From Ichthyophis bannanicus (lineage: Eukaryota; Chordata; Amphibia; Gymnophiona; Ichthyophiidae), in assembly GCA_033557465.1 (NCBI GenBank), contig JAWIIG010000037.1:248001-312000 (forward strand): a DNA stretch of 64,000 nucleotides, in the 5' to 3' direction. Positions 53,851-63,498 of the stretch are shown piece after piece. Numbering within the stretch: the first letter of the stretch is position 1; every line of letters begins with the position of its first letter. Below the pieces are notes generated by a model. That model searched no databases. It saw nothing but the letters and a program-made list of their open reading frames with translations, and was not told the origin of the DNA. Made by a program: the position numbers and the translations under genes.

Positions 53851-54791
53851 TCTTTTTTTTTTTTTTTTATTTAAGTTTTTTTCTTGAACAATACATATCA
53901 TTAAGGAATCATTATCACCATAAACATATCCAATAATATCCAAGGAAAGAATAACTCATCAAAACCCACATCAAGAGACAGCGATTTCAAATTAGACCCA
54001 ATACAACAAAACAGGAAAACAGGAGCAAAAGCTTCACAATGGAGAACACTTATCATACCACCCTAACCCTCAACAACTTCCTTTTCAGTCAAAAATGACT
54101 GCACTTGAGTAACATCAGTGTAAACAAAAGTTTGTCCCTCAAAAATAAGTATACGACGACAAGGAAATTTTAAGAAAAAAGAAGCCCCCAATGCCACTAC
54201 TCGATCTTTCAATGCCAGAAAATGCTTACGCCGAATATGGGTAGCCCTGCCTATGTACGGAAAAACTTGACATTTTTTGGCCACAAAATAAGATTTCTCA
54301 GTGTTTGAAATAAGCCTGCAGGACAAGTGACTTAGTGGACTCAGAACCAAAGGTCACCACAAGGGTACTACGTTTGGAAATGACATCCGCAGAGTCTTCA
54401 AGAAAACCAGTAAGATCCTGTCCAACCGAGAAATCAGATAAAAAAGATAGATCCTTATCCTCATCAGAAGGAGAGAAACTAGGAGAAAGGTAACACATAT
54501 GAATAATGTCTGAATTCCCATCTAATTTTAATACTTTAGTAAATTATTTCTTTAGCAATATATCAGAAGAAAGCAAAAGCGTGACAGGAAAATTAAAAAA
54601 CTGTAAGTTCTTAGCCCGAGACTGATTCTCAAGAACCTCCAGCCAATAGGAAAAAGCTAAGACGACGCGCAATAAAGCTATATCATTATCTGAACATGAC
54701 TGGAGCCGAGAATGAGTACGGGCCAAGACCTTAGCAAAGGAACTTAATTGCTTATCCGTAAATTGCATTTTACCAACTACAACATGAGTAA
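53851..54791 (-). mobile_element. LINE fragment carrying only ORF1, with poly-A tail
   Basis: On the minus strand an ORF1-like reading (54770-54063) is followed by about 200 bases and then a run of 18 A (T run at 53851-53868). RT and endonuclease are not present between ORF1 and the tail. The 5' end is cut by DIRS-4 at 54792, so upstream sequence may continue beyond the window. The element entered DIRS-D within Gag. Confidence 0.72.
54063..54770 (-). pseudogene. LINE ORF1-like protein (broken)
   Basis: Met at 54765 (MQFTDKQLSSFAKVLARTHS), then LLRVVLAFSYWLEVLENQSR and NLQFFNFPVTLLLSSDILLK, ending at a stop near 54544. A shifted frame at 54298-54498 carries GFLEDSADVISKRSTLVVTF and another at 54063-54350 KKCQVFPYIGRATHIRRKHF, then LGASFFLKFPCRRILIFEGQ. 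The order (predicted helix, FNFP block, VTF block, RRK block) resembles L1/Tx1-type ORF1 nucleic-acid-binding proteins of amphibians as I remember them. The assignment is tentative. Confidence 0.55.
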
Positions 54792-55069
54792 AGCATAGTT
54801 ACTCACTTGTAACAGGTGATCTCCGGGAACAGCAGGAATTTAGTCTTCACATATGGGTATCGTTGGTACCAACAGAGCCTGAGCAGGAACGCTCCCCAGT
54901 GTCCAATAGGAAAGCTTTTGGAAGCATCCCACAGCGCCTGCGTGCTGCCTTCCCGCCTTTCCAACTCTCCCTCTTCAGTTGAGTTTAAAGCTGAGACAAA
55001 GAGAGAGGGAAAGAGAGAAAGAGAGAGAGATACAACTCCTAGGGGAGGTGGGTGGGTTGTGAAGACTAA

Positions 55070-55160
55070 ATTCCTGCTGTTCCCGGAGATCACCTGTTAC
55101 AGGTGAGTAACTATGCTATCTCCAGGAACAAGCAGGAATGTAGTCTTCACATATGGGGAC
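55070..55160. repeat. DIRS-4 internal complementary region
   Basis: Reverse complements of the left end (to 55117) and of the expected right end (from 55118) abut, including the palindrome TCACCTG-TTA-CAGGTGA near 55091-55107. Confidence 0.88.
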
Positions 55161-55329
55161 TCCCTAGCTGCAGATGCCAGGGAGAAGGCCCCAGAGGTTA
55201 TGTGCCCCTGTGAAAGGGCTCCACTTCCCCCCATGGATCTCTGGCATCCTACCAGGGATGGTGGGTAGGAGTTGATTAAGTATGGAACAGGTGTTGAAGA
55301 ACAGCCTGATCAAACACAGCATCCCGGCA

Positions 55330-55659
55330 GAGTCCTTGTCTAAGCAGTAATGGGCTGTGAAGGTAAGAACCGAAGCCCAAGTAGCTGCTCAACCGATATC
55401 GTTGATAGACACAGCGTGAAGATGAGCCATAGAGGCTGCCATGGCTCTCACATTGTGAGCTGTGACATGGCCTTCAAGAGGAAGATTCTTACTCTCATAG
55501 GCAAAAGATATACACTGTGCAATCCAGCTGGACAATGTTCTTTTGGAGACTGGAAGTCCCAAATGACTAGGATCAAAAGCAACAAAGAGTTGAGAGGACT
55601 TTCTATGTTGCTGCGTCCTTTGCAAGTAAAAGGCCAAAGCCCTTTTACAGTCCAAAGTA
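55330..55659 (-). pseudogene. DIRS-4 tyrosine recombinase, C-terminal part
   Basis: SSQLFVAFDPSHLGLPVSKR, GHVTAHNVRAMAASMAHLHA (His/Arg motif, near 55470-55412) and LTFTAHYCLDKDS (nucleophile Tyr, near 55363-55325). A stop lies at about 55395, just before AATWAS, where sister copies have CRAAT. The upstream part is beyond DIRS-5 at 61244. Confidence 0.88.
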
Positions 55660-55929
55660 AGCACAGTTACTTACCTGTAACAGGTGATCTCTGGGAACAG
55701 CAGGAATTAGTCCTCACATATGGGTACGTCGGAACCGACGGAGCCTGCGCGGGAAAGCTCCCCAGCTTCCCAGAAAGGAAGCTTTTGGGGCCTCCCACTG
55801 CACATGCGCGCTGCCTTCCCGCCTTCCTGACCAGCTCTCCTCAGTTCGAGTTTATAGCTGAGACAATAGAGAGAGGAAAGGAAGATAGATAGAAGATACA
55901 ACTCCTAGGGGAGGTGGGTGGGTTGTGAG

Positions 55930-56025
55930 GACTAATTCCTGCTGTTCCCAGAGATCACCTGTTACAGGTAAGTAACTGTGCTATCTCCAGGAACAAGCAG
56001 GAATAAGTCCTCACATATGGGGACT
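55930..56025. repeat. DIRS-5 internal complementary region
   Basis: The left-end complement (AGGTAAGTAACTGTGCT) ends at 55982 and the right-end complement (ATCTCCAGGAACAAGCAG) starts at 55983, giving both termini of the element. Confidence 0.9.
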
Positions 56026-56063
56026 CCCTAGCTAAGATGCCTGGGAGATCCCCTTCCAAGGGT

Positions 56064-57045
56064 TCACCATCTTCGTATGGATCTCAGGCATCCATCCTGG
56101 GAAGGTGGGCAGGAGTTGTTCAAGTATGGAACAGGTGTTTGAGGACAGCCTGACCAAACAAGGCATCCCGGCGGGAGTCCTTGTCCAAACAGTAAGGTGG
56201 CGGCTCGACAGATCTGATCTATGGATACAGAGTGAAGATGAGCCATAGAAGTGGCCATGGCTCTCACATTGTGAGCTGTGACATGGCCTTCCAGAGAAAT
56301 ATTTTTACTCTGGTAAGCAAAGGAAATACACTGAGCAATCCAATTGGAAAGTGTACGTTTAGAGACTGGAAGTCCCAAATGAGAAGGATCAAAAGCCACG
56401 AAAAGCTGGGAAGACTTTCGATGTGGCTGAGTCCTGTTGAGGTAAAAGGCAAGGGCTCTTTTACAATCTAGAGTATGAAGGTTCCTCTCTGCACTGGATG
56501 CATGAGGAGCTGGAAAAAAGACAGGTAGATATACCTCTTGATTAAGATGAAAAGGCGAGACCACTTTGGGCATAAAGTGGGGATTCGTCCTAAGGACCAC
56601 CTTATCATGATGAAACCTGGTATAAGGTGGATGAGCCACTAAGGCCTGTAGTTCACTGATGCGGCGAGCCGAAGTGACTGCAATAAGGAAAAGGACCTTC
56701 CAGGAAAGAAATTTCAAGGAGGTAGAAACCAACGGTTCAAAAGGTGGCTTCATAAGCTGACCTAGAACTAGGTTCAAATCCCATGCTACAGGAGGAGGCC
56801 GGATGGGAGGTTTAGTTAGAGTCAGGCCTCTCATGAACCTTGCAATAAGAGGATGAGAGGAGACAGGTTGTCCATTTATAGGTTTTAAAGATGCTGCAAT
56901 AGCACTCAAATGGACTCGTACTGAATTTGTCTTAAGGCCTGCATTAGAAAGATGCAGGAGATAGTCTAATAGAGAATTCAAAGGAAGTGCTAGAGGGTCA
57001 AGACCCTGTTGAGCACACCAAATGGAAAAGCGTTTCTATTTGAAA
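56064..57045 (-). pseudogene. DIRS-5 tyrosine recombinase (stop plus C-terminal deletion)
   Basis: The frame overlaps the end of Pol and reads KDILHASRKPSTRCSYAFK to a TAG at 57036, where DIRS-3 has a sense codon. It then continues openly with LLDYLLHLSNAGLKTNSVRV, RFMRGLTLTKPP, the first Arg in VTSARRISELQAL (near 56660) and GHVTAHNVRAMATS (near 56285). After ICRAAT (near 56205) about 32 bases are missing compared with sister copies. The loss removes the segment before the nucleophile and puts the Tyr codon (TAC near 56190) out of frame. The enzyme is therefore inactive. Confidence 0.9.
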
Positions 57046-57127
57046 GCATAGGAACACCTCGTGGAGGGTTTCCTAGAGGCATGAAGGATATCTTTCACTG
57101 GTTGAGAAAGATTGAAGTCATGAAGGC

Positions 57128-60100
57128 TTAGGCCTTCAGTAACCAAGCCCTGAGGTGTAGGGACTTGGGGTTTGGGTGCCACAAAGTCCCCTCCTCCTGA
57201 GACAGAAGGTCTGGCGCCGCTCCCAGGTCCAGGGAGGGTCCCTGGGAGAGATGCAGAAGTAGAGGGAACCACACTTGGCATGGCCAGCGTGGAGCTATGA
57301 GGATCATCGATCCGTGATCCCTCTGGAGTTTGAACAGAGTCTTGGGAATCAAAGGAATGGGTGGAAAGGCATATAGGAATTCCTGACCCCAATGTAGGAG
57401 AAAGGCGTTGTTGGCCTGAGCTCTCTGACACGGAGTCCTGGAATAGAACCGGGGAAGTTTGGCATTCCACGGACTTGCAAAGAGGTCTATGTCCAGGGTT
57501 CCCCATTCCTGAAAGATTCTGCGTATCTGGTCCATATGCAAGGACCATTCGTGTGGAAGCAGAACTCGACTGAGTCTGTCTGCCCGAGAGTTTTGAACCC
57601 CTGGAAGATACACTGCCAGAAGATGAATTTGATGCTCTCTGGCGAAGGCCCATAATCTGAGAGCTTCGTTGCAAAGCGACAGAGAGCCTGTCCCTCCTTG
57701 TTTGTTTATGTAGAACATGGCCACCTGATTGTCTGTATGGACTAGGACGGTCAGGTTGACAAGGAGGGTATGGAAGACTTTGAGGGCAAAGAAGATTGTT
57801 CGCAGTTCCAGGAGGTTGATGTGAAGGGTGGTCTCTTGTGGAGACCAAGCACCCTGAGTGGAGAGGTGTTGAAGATGGGCTCCCCACCCTGTTTGGGAGG
57901 CATCTGTTGTGAGGGTTGCTTGGGGCAACAAAGGTTGGAAGGGGGCCCCCAACAACAGATTCTTGGTGGACATCCACCATTGGAGGGACCAAAACAGATG
58001 CTTTGAGGTGAGTATTTGGTCGGAGAGCGCTCCTGATGCTTGAGTCCACTGGGTGGCCAAGGTCCATTGAGCTGCTCTCATATGAAGACGAGCGTAGGGC
58101 ACCACGAGTACCGTGGAGGCCATGTGGCCCAGGAGTCGCAGCATTTCTCTGGCTGTCAAGTGACTGCTGGACTGAGCTTGGGAGGCCAAGCACACCAGAC
58201 GTTGGCCCCGGACTTGAGGTAGGTAGGCCCTTGCAGTGGTGGTGTCCAACTGGGCCCCTATGAATTCCAGAGACTGAGTAGGGATAAGTTGAGACTTGGG
58301 AAGGTTTACCACCAGTCCCAGATACTGCAGAATGTGCCTTGTGCGGTCCAGGGAAATCTGGGCCTCTGACTGAGATGGAGCTCGGATGAGCCAGTCGTCC
58401 AGATATGGGAATACAAAAATTCCCAGACCTCTTAGAAATGCGGCAACAACTGCCATGCATTTGGTGAACACTCTTGGAGCAGAGGCTAGACCGAAGGGAA
58501 GTACTCTGTACTGGAAATGTTTTCCCTGAAACAGAAATCTTAGATATTTTCTGTGGGATGGGTGGATGAGTATATGTGTGTACGCATCCTTGAGATCTAG
58601 AGAACAAAGCCAATCCTGACTCTGAAGGTATGGAAGGAGAATGCCTAGAGAAAGCATTTTGAATTTCTCCTTGTACAGAAATTTGTTCAATTCTCTCAGA
58701 TCTAGGATAGGTCTGAATCCCCCTGTCTTCTTTGTATGAGAAAATAAGGGGAGTAGAATCCTGTCCCTTGTTGAAGAAGAGGGACCTCTTCTATTGCCCC
58801 TTGGGCAAGGAGAGAAGAGACTTCCTGACCCAACAGGCCCAGGAGAGATGGGGGAGAATTGAAGTGCCTCACCATGGTATATGGAGGAAGGTTGGAAAAA
58901 TGAAGTTTGTAGCCCTCTCTGATGATAGAGAGGGTCCATTGCTCTGATGTGATTTGCCCCCATCTGGGAGCAAAGTGAGCTAACCTTCCGGGAATGGTGA
59001 GGGGCTCTGGTTGTTCTAGAGCCAGAAAGGTTAAGTTCTCTAGGGGCAAGTCAAAACCCCTGAGGGGGTTGAGCCTGCTGAGGAGTGGCAGACACTGCAG
59101 GCTTTGACCTTTAGGCTGCTGACGTTTAGCAGCAAAGCGAGGCTGAGAAGATTGTTGGCCAGTATTTGTGGAAAATCTGGCCTTCTTGTAGTAAGGCCTC
59201 TTGAAAGACTTTTTCTTGGCAGGAGTAGAGGTAGACTTAGAAAGTCTATCTAAGGTAGCATTTTCTGCGTCCATTTGAGTGGCTTTAATTTGCCAGTCTT
59301 TACCAAATAAGTTCTCACCTGTACAGGGCAGATTCCGTAAGCCATCCAGGACCCAGGGTTCTAGGTCAGAGGCCTGGAGCCAAGCAAGTCGTCGGGCTGC
59401 AATGGCAATGCCCGAAGCTCTACCGGCACCTTCAAAGGAATCAAAGGCTGCTCTGTTGGAGAACTTAGAAACATCTAGAAGCTGTTTCACTATAGAAAGG
59501 AACTCCTCCTTTTTATCCTCAGGGATAAAGGGGGCAAAATGCCGTACCTTTAGGGCAAGTTCCCTGAGAAACATGCCCATATACAGACTGTATGAATTAA
59601 TCCTGGCTATAAGCATACTAGCCTGGAAGATTTTCCTACCAAAAGAGTCTAGGGTCTTACATTCTCGCCCTGGAGGGGTAGAAGAGTGCCTTTTGGTACT
59701 CTTAATCTTTTTCAGCGCCGACTTCACCACAATGGAATGGTGAGGCAGCTGAGTCTTTTGAAAACCAGGAGAAGGAGGGACCCGGTACATGGTGTCCAAC
59801 CTACGAGAATAAGGAGACAACGTTAGAGGAGCCTCCCATAAGTCCATCAAGTGTTCTTGAAGGATTTCATGGATAGGCAGGGTGACTGCCTCTTTAGGAA
59901 CCTTAGGGTATCCTAAAATATCCAGTTTCTTTGATCTAGGTTCTTTTTCAGAGGATGTGGTAATAGAAAGTCCTTTAGCTAGTTCTATAATGAAGTCTTG
60001 AAAGGACAAATCCTCTGGTGGAGACATTCTCCTCTTTGGGGAAGAAGGGTCTTCAAGAAGAACTAGAGACAGCTCATCAGAGTCCTCAGAGGAGTCAAAA

Positions 60101-60867
60101 TCCTCAGAAGAATCAGAGTATCCTCTATTTGCTTCCAACGCACGATACGCATACCGTTCGGTATCGACATCGGGCGTACCGGGTATGGGATCGGTATCGG
60201 GTGAAAACCCGGATCCGGCATGCGGAACCGATCTGCGTTTGGAAGACGATGGTCTCGGTTCCGATATGGGAAACGATACCGGAACCGGACCCGGAACCGC
60301 TGGATGCGGTACCGAGGGCGTCGCAGTTTTAATGAAAGCCAGCATGGCCTGCTGCATGGTCTGAACAGTATTGCTCATAGACGCCACTGCTGCCTGGATG
60401 TCGGTACCGGTATGGGCCGGTACCCCAGAGCAGTCTAACAGGTGATCAGTCGAGGCCGTGCCATCGATGTCAACCTGTAACCCCATAGATGGAGCTTTGG
60501 AAGCCAGAGCTTCCCGCTGGGGTTGTTTGGCTGGGGCAGGATCCTCAGATTCAAAAGTGAGAGCCTCTCGATGCTTTGAAGGAGATTTGCTCTTTGAGGA
60601 CCTGCCCGAAGAAGGTTTGGTTACCTGAGATCCATCCGGAGAGGAAGACCTGGATGACTGTGATGCTGGATTATCTGAAGCAAACAGCACATGGAATTTG
60701 TTGGCCCGGTTCTGCAAACCACGTTTAGACATCTGGGAGCAGGATGGGCAGTCCGGAATGGAGTGGTCAGGTCCCAAACATTTAAGACACCAGTCATGGG
60801 TGTCTGTGACAGAAATAACAGCACTACACTTGGTACACTTCTTGAAACCAGGGGCTGGTTTCTCCAT
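57128..60867 (-). pseudogene. DIRS-5 Gag-RT-RNase H polyprotein, one frameshift from intact
   Basis: Met 60867 (MEKPAPGFKKCTKCSAVISV) opens Gag with Cys pairs CTKC, CLKC and CPSC. The core has PHHSIVVKSALKKIKSTKRH, FGRKIFQASMLIARINSYSL and LRNLPCTGENLFGKDWQ. Without any stop the frame runs into RT (RLAHFAPRWGQITSEQW, LLAQGAIEEVPLLQQGTGFY). A one-base loss near 58738 shifts it, and the rest (58963-57128 frame) has LDLRELNKFLYKEKFKMLSL, LDLKDAYTHILIHPSHRKYL and YLDDWLIRAP. RNase H blocks are TTDASQTGWGAHLQ and VLVHTDNQVAMFYINKQGG, followed by NSRADRLSRVLLPHEWSLH. The open join indicates a Gag-Pol fusion in family A. Confidence 0.92.
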
Positions 60868-61243
60868 GAGGAGAATTTGTGTAGGCCTAAGGCCTAACCG
60901 AAGTCACCAAGTTGTGCAAAAATAAAGATTTTTTTTTTTTTTTGAAAGAAAGAAAGAGAGATACCGGCGGTACCGGTTTCGGTATGGGGAAGGCAGGTAA
61001 GCGGTCTAAAGAAAACAAACTAAAACAAGAATTTCTTCAGCGGTGACAGGAACATGACCTGCTGGCTCCGCGGAAAAAGAGAAACTGAGGAGAGCTGGTC
61101 AGGAAGGAGGGAAGGCAGCGCGCATGTGCAGTGGGAGGCCCCAAAAGCTTCCTTTCTGGGAAGCTGGGGAGCTTTCCCGCGCAGGCTCCGTCGGTTCCGA
61201 CGTACCCATATGTGAGGACTTATTCCTGCTTGTTCCTGGAGAT

Positions 61244-61812
61244 TGAAGATTCCATTCTGCATTTGAGGCGAGAGGCCTTGGGAAGAATACAGGGAAGGTA
61301 AACCACTTGCTTTAAATGAAAAGGTGACACCACCTTTGGCATAAAGTGTGGATGAGTCCTAAGGACTACCTTATCATGATGGAACCTTATATAAGGAGGA
61401 TCAGCCACCAACGCTTGCAATTTACTGATGCGACGTGCTGATGTGATTGCAATAAGAAAGATGACCTTCCAGGAAAGGAATTTCAAAGAGGTAGTAGCTA
61501 ATGGCTCAAAAGGCGGCTTCTGAGCTGCCCAAGAACCAGATTTAAGTTCCATGCCACCGGTGGTGGCTTAATGGGAGGCTTAGTTAAAAGGCCTCTCATA
61601 AATCTCGCTATGAGAGAATGAGAGGAAATAGGTTGTCCATTTAGAGGCTTGAAAGAAGCTGCAATAGCACTCAAATGAACTCTCAATGAATTGGTCTTAA
61701 GCCCTGCATTAGATAAATGAATGAGATACTGCAGTAATGATTCCAGAGGTATAGCAAGAGGGTTAAGACCCTTCTGCGAGCACCATATGGTAAACCTTTT
61801 CCACTTGAATGC
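61244..61812 (-). pseudogene. DIRS-4 tyrosine recombinase, middle part
   Basis: SLKFLSWKVIFLIAITSARR (first catalytic Arg, near 61430), HHDKVVLRTHPHFMPKVVSP and, upstream, KTNSxxVHLSAIAASFKPLN and RFMRGLLTKPPIKPPPVAW. Two frames are needed (61220-61552 and 61498-61686). It joins 55659 on one side and 63499 on the other once the insertions are removed. Confidence 0.87.
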
Positions 61813-63494
61813 TGTTACCCTGCACCCACTCCCTAACCTTGAGGGTTAAGGAGGGATGGGCCTTTTGTAGTTGTGGGGGCCAATGATAGTCGGGAACAAG
61901 AAATTTATTTTTATAAGGATTTTATTTTCCCCGCTCCTTGGTGGATAGGAACAGGCGAGAGGATAACCAAATCAGGAACAAAGAAAAATCCAGGCTTTCA
62001 ATACTGTGCTTTAAACTATTCTTCACCCTGGAGGCACATTACATCATGTGTCCTTCTATCTTGTATTCAGAAATAATCAGGTAAGAAACAATACTGCTCC
62101 TATGTTGAAACCAAATTATATTCCAACTTATTTTCTTAGTGCTTCATAAGCTTTTCCTTTCAGTTGCTTAAACACTACTTATTTCATAAGCTTTGCGTTC
62201 AGGTATTTGGACAGCATAACATTCAGAATAAAGTACAAGATGTGACCATTCAAGCTTGGCTCTTGTCAGCTCTGTCGATCAGCCCAATTGAGCAGTCCAT
62301 TGGCTGATTAATTTCTATCATAGGCACCGGAGTAGGTAAGGGAATTCCTGTCTCAGGACTATTTCCTGCTTGAACGGAGTTCTGTTCAGAAACAGCTCTT
62401 TTGTTTAGGAACTGTTTAAACTCATTGAGAAGCAGTTCTGCCTGTCTTCTAGCTGGACTACCCGGAGGATATTCTCCTTGCTTAGGCAGGTAATTATTTA
62501 CTTCTGGAAAGTAAATAATGCTGTCTCTGTTTAAACCATCAATGCCCGTGGTGGAGTTACCCCTCCCCCACTTATCTCTGTTTGTAAGTGTTGGATCAAC
62601 ACGTTCCTCTGCACGAGCTCTGCTCTTAAAGAATGCTTCAAAGGTAGGACCTTCTGAATTACCGTGGCCTGATTCTCCTGTGAACAGTTCAGCTGAATTC
62701 TTTACGTCAGCTTGCTTGTTAAAAGCTTGAGCTGTTTGTTGAGAAAAGCTAGGCTTATTTAAAGAGGTTTCAGGCTGTAGCCAACATCTCTCATACTGCC
62801 TGAAACTGTCCTGTGCTTTAAAATCAGCATTCACTTTTTCTGGCTTATAAAACTTGTCAAAGGAATTAAATGTAGCAGGTACCTTAAAATGAGGCTTGTC
62901 AGAGAATGCCTTGCCAGGGTGCGTTTCTCTCCAAGGGTAAACTCTGTCTTCCAGAAACCTAGGCTTTAATCCTGGGTCTCTCAGTGCTTCCAACCTCTGT
63001 TGCTCCCAGACGGTTCTTTCAGGCACTGAGTATCCCTGGCACCTACTTCCTGGTTCTGAATCACTTTCCCTTGTTTTGCAGCTGGGCAGTGTTTCTCTAG
63101 CTGGGTCAAAGGATTCTGCATTCAAGAAAGCTTCTTGCCTTTCCAGTGTCCTTTGCCTTCTCACTCGTGGGCTCAATCCACTTTCACTTCTCATTCCATT
63201 CGTACTGCTCATTCCCCATCTTCCATTCGTTCTCATCCTTCTCATCCTCATTCTACTACTGTCTTCCTTCTCTCTGCTTAACAAGGGGCCCCTGCTCTGG
63301 GAAGCCCGCCTCCTACTAGGGCATGCCCAATCAGCAGCTCTGGCTCTCTCCTCCCTTGAGGTGAGCTGTGTTAGCTGATTAGGTGCCTGCAGCTTGTGCT
63401 GAGAATGGAAAACGTTGCCTTTTCCTGCAATACCTGAACCAACCAAAGGGTCAGTATCAGTTTCCATGGCTTCTGGACTTGCCACTGCGTCACA
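61813..63494 (-). mobile_element. LTR-like insertion (solo LTR or compact LTR unit) in DIRS-4
   Basis: A 1.68-kb unit inserted in the YR gene with ATGC (61809-61812 and 63495-63498, or AATGC counted one base wider) at both sides. On the minus strand it starts TGTGACGCAGTGGC and ends GGTAACA, the TG...CA form of LTRs with a short imperfect terminal inversion (TGTGAC/GTAACA). AATAAA signals lie near its 3' end (minus, about 61930-61900). No second LTR, primer site or pol is present, so a solo LTR or a very compact element is likely. It carries a 405-codon ORF. Confidence 0.7.
62250..63467 (-). CDS. Unidentified 405-codon ORF inside the LTR-like unit
   Basis: An open minus-strand frame from Met 63467 (METDTDPLVGSGIAGKGN) to a stop at 62250. 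It stays open upstream through the insertion junction, so an earlier start is not excluded. The protein is hydrophilic, with an Arg/Met-rich stretch (RMRMRRMRTNGRWGMSST), a Phe/Lys-rich repeat-like middle (HFKVPATFNSFDKFYKPEKV) and a possible helix (SPARRQAELLLNEFKQFLNK). I see no signal peptide, membrane segment, Cys cluster or known catalytic motif. A Gag-like or accessory protein is possible because of the LTR context, but this is a guess. Confidence 0.5.
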   Translation of the reverse strand: METDTDPLVGSGIAGKGNVFHSQHKLQAPNQLTQLTSREERARAADWACPSRRRASQSRGPLLSREKEDSSRMRMRRMRTNGRWGMSSTNGMRSESGLSPRVRRQRTLERQEAFLNAESFDPARETLPSCKTRESDSEPGSRCQGYSVPERTVWEQQRLEALRDPGLKPRFLEDRVYPWRETHPGKAFSDKPHFKVPATFNSFDKFYKPEKVNADFKAQDSFRQYERCWLQPETSLNKPSFSQQTAQAFNKQADVKNSAELFTGESGHGNSEGPTFEAFFKSRARAEERVDPTLTNRDKWGRGNSTTGIDGLNRDSIIYFPEVNNYLPKQGEYPPGSPARRQAELLLNEFKQFLNKRAVSEQNSVQAGNSPETGIPLPTPVPMIEINQPMDCSIGLIDRADKSQA

Positions 63495-63498
63495 ATGC

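Larger units (their letters stand above)
55660..61243 (-). mobile_element. DIRS-5: nearly complete DIRS retrotransposon (family A), inserted in DIRS-4
   Basis: 5584 bp from AGCACAGTT to CCTGGAGAT, with an ICR joint at 55982/55983. A single Gag-Pol reading (60867-57128) needs only one frameshift. YR (57045-56064) has one stop and one small deletion. Insertion into the YR gene of DIRS-4 at GTA/TGA left no target duplication. It is the youngest family A copy here, since it interrupts DIRS-4 and has the fewest lesions. Confidence 0.93.
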
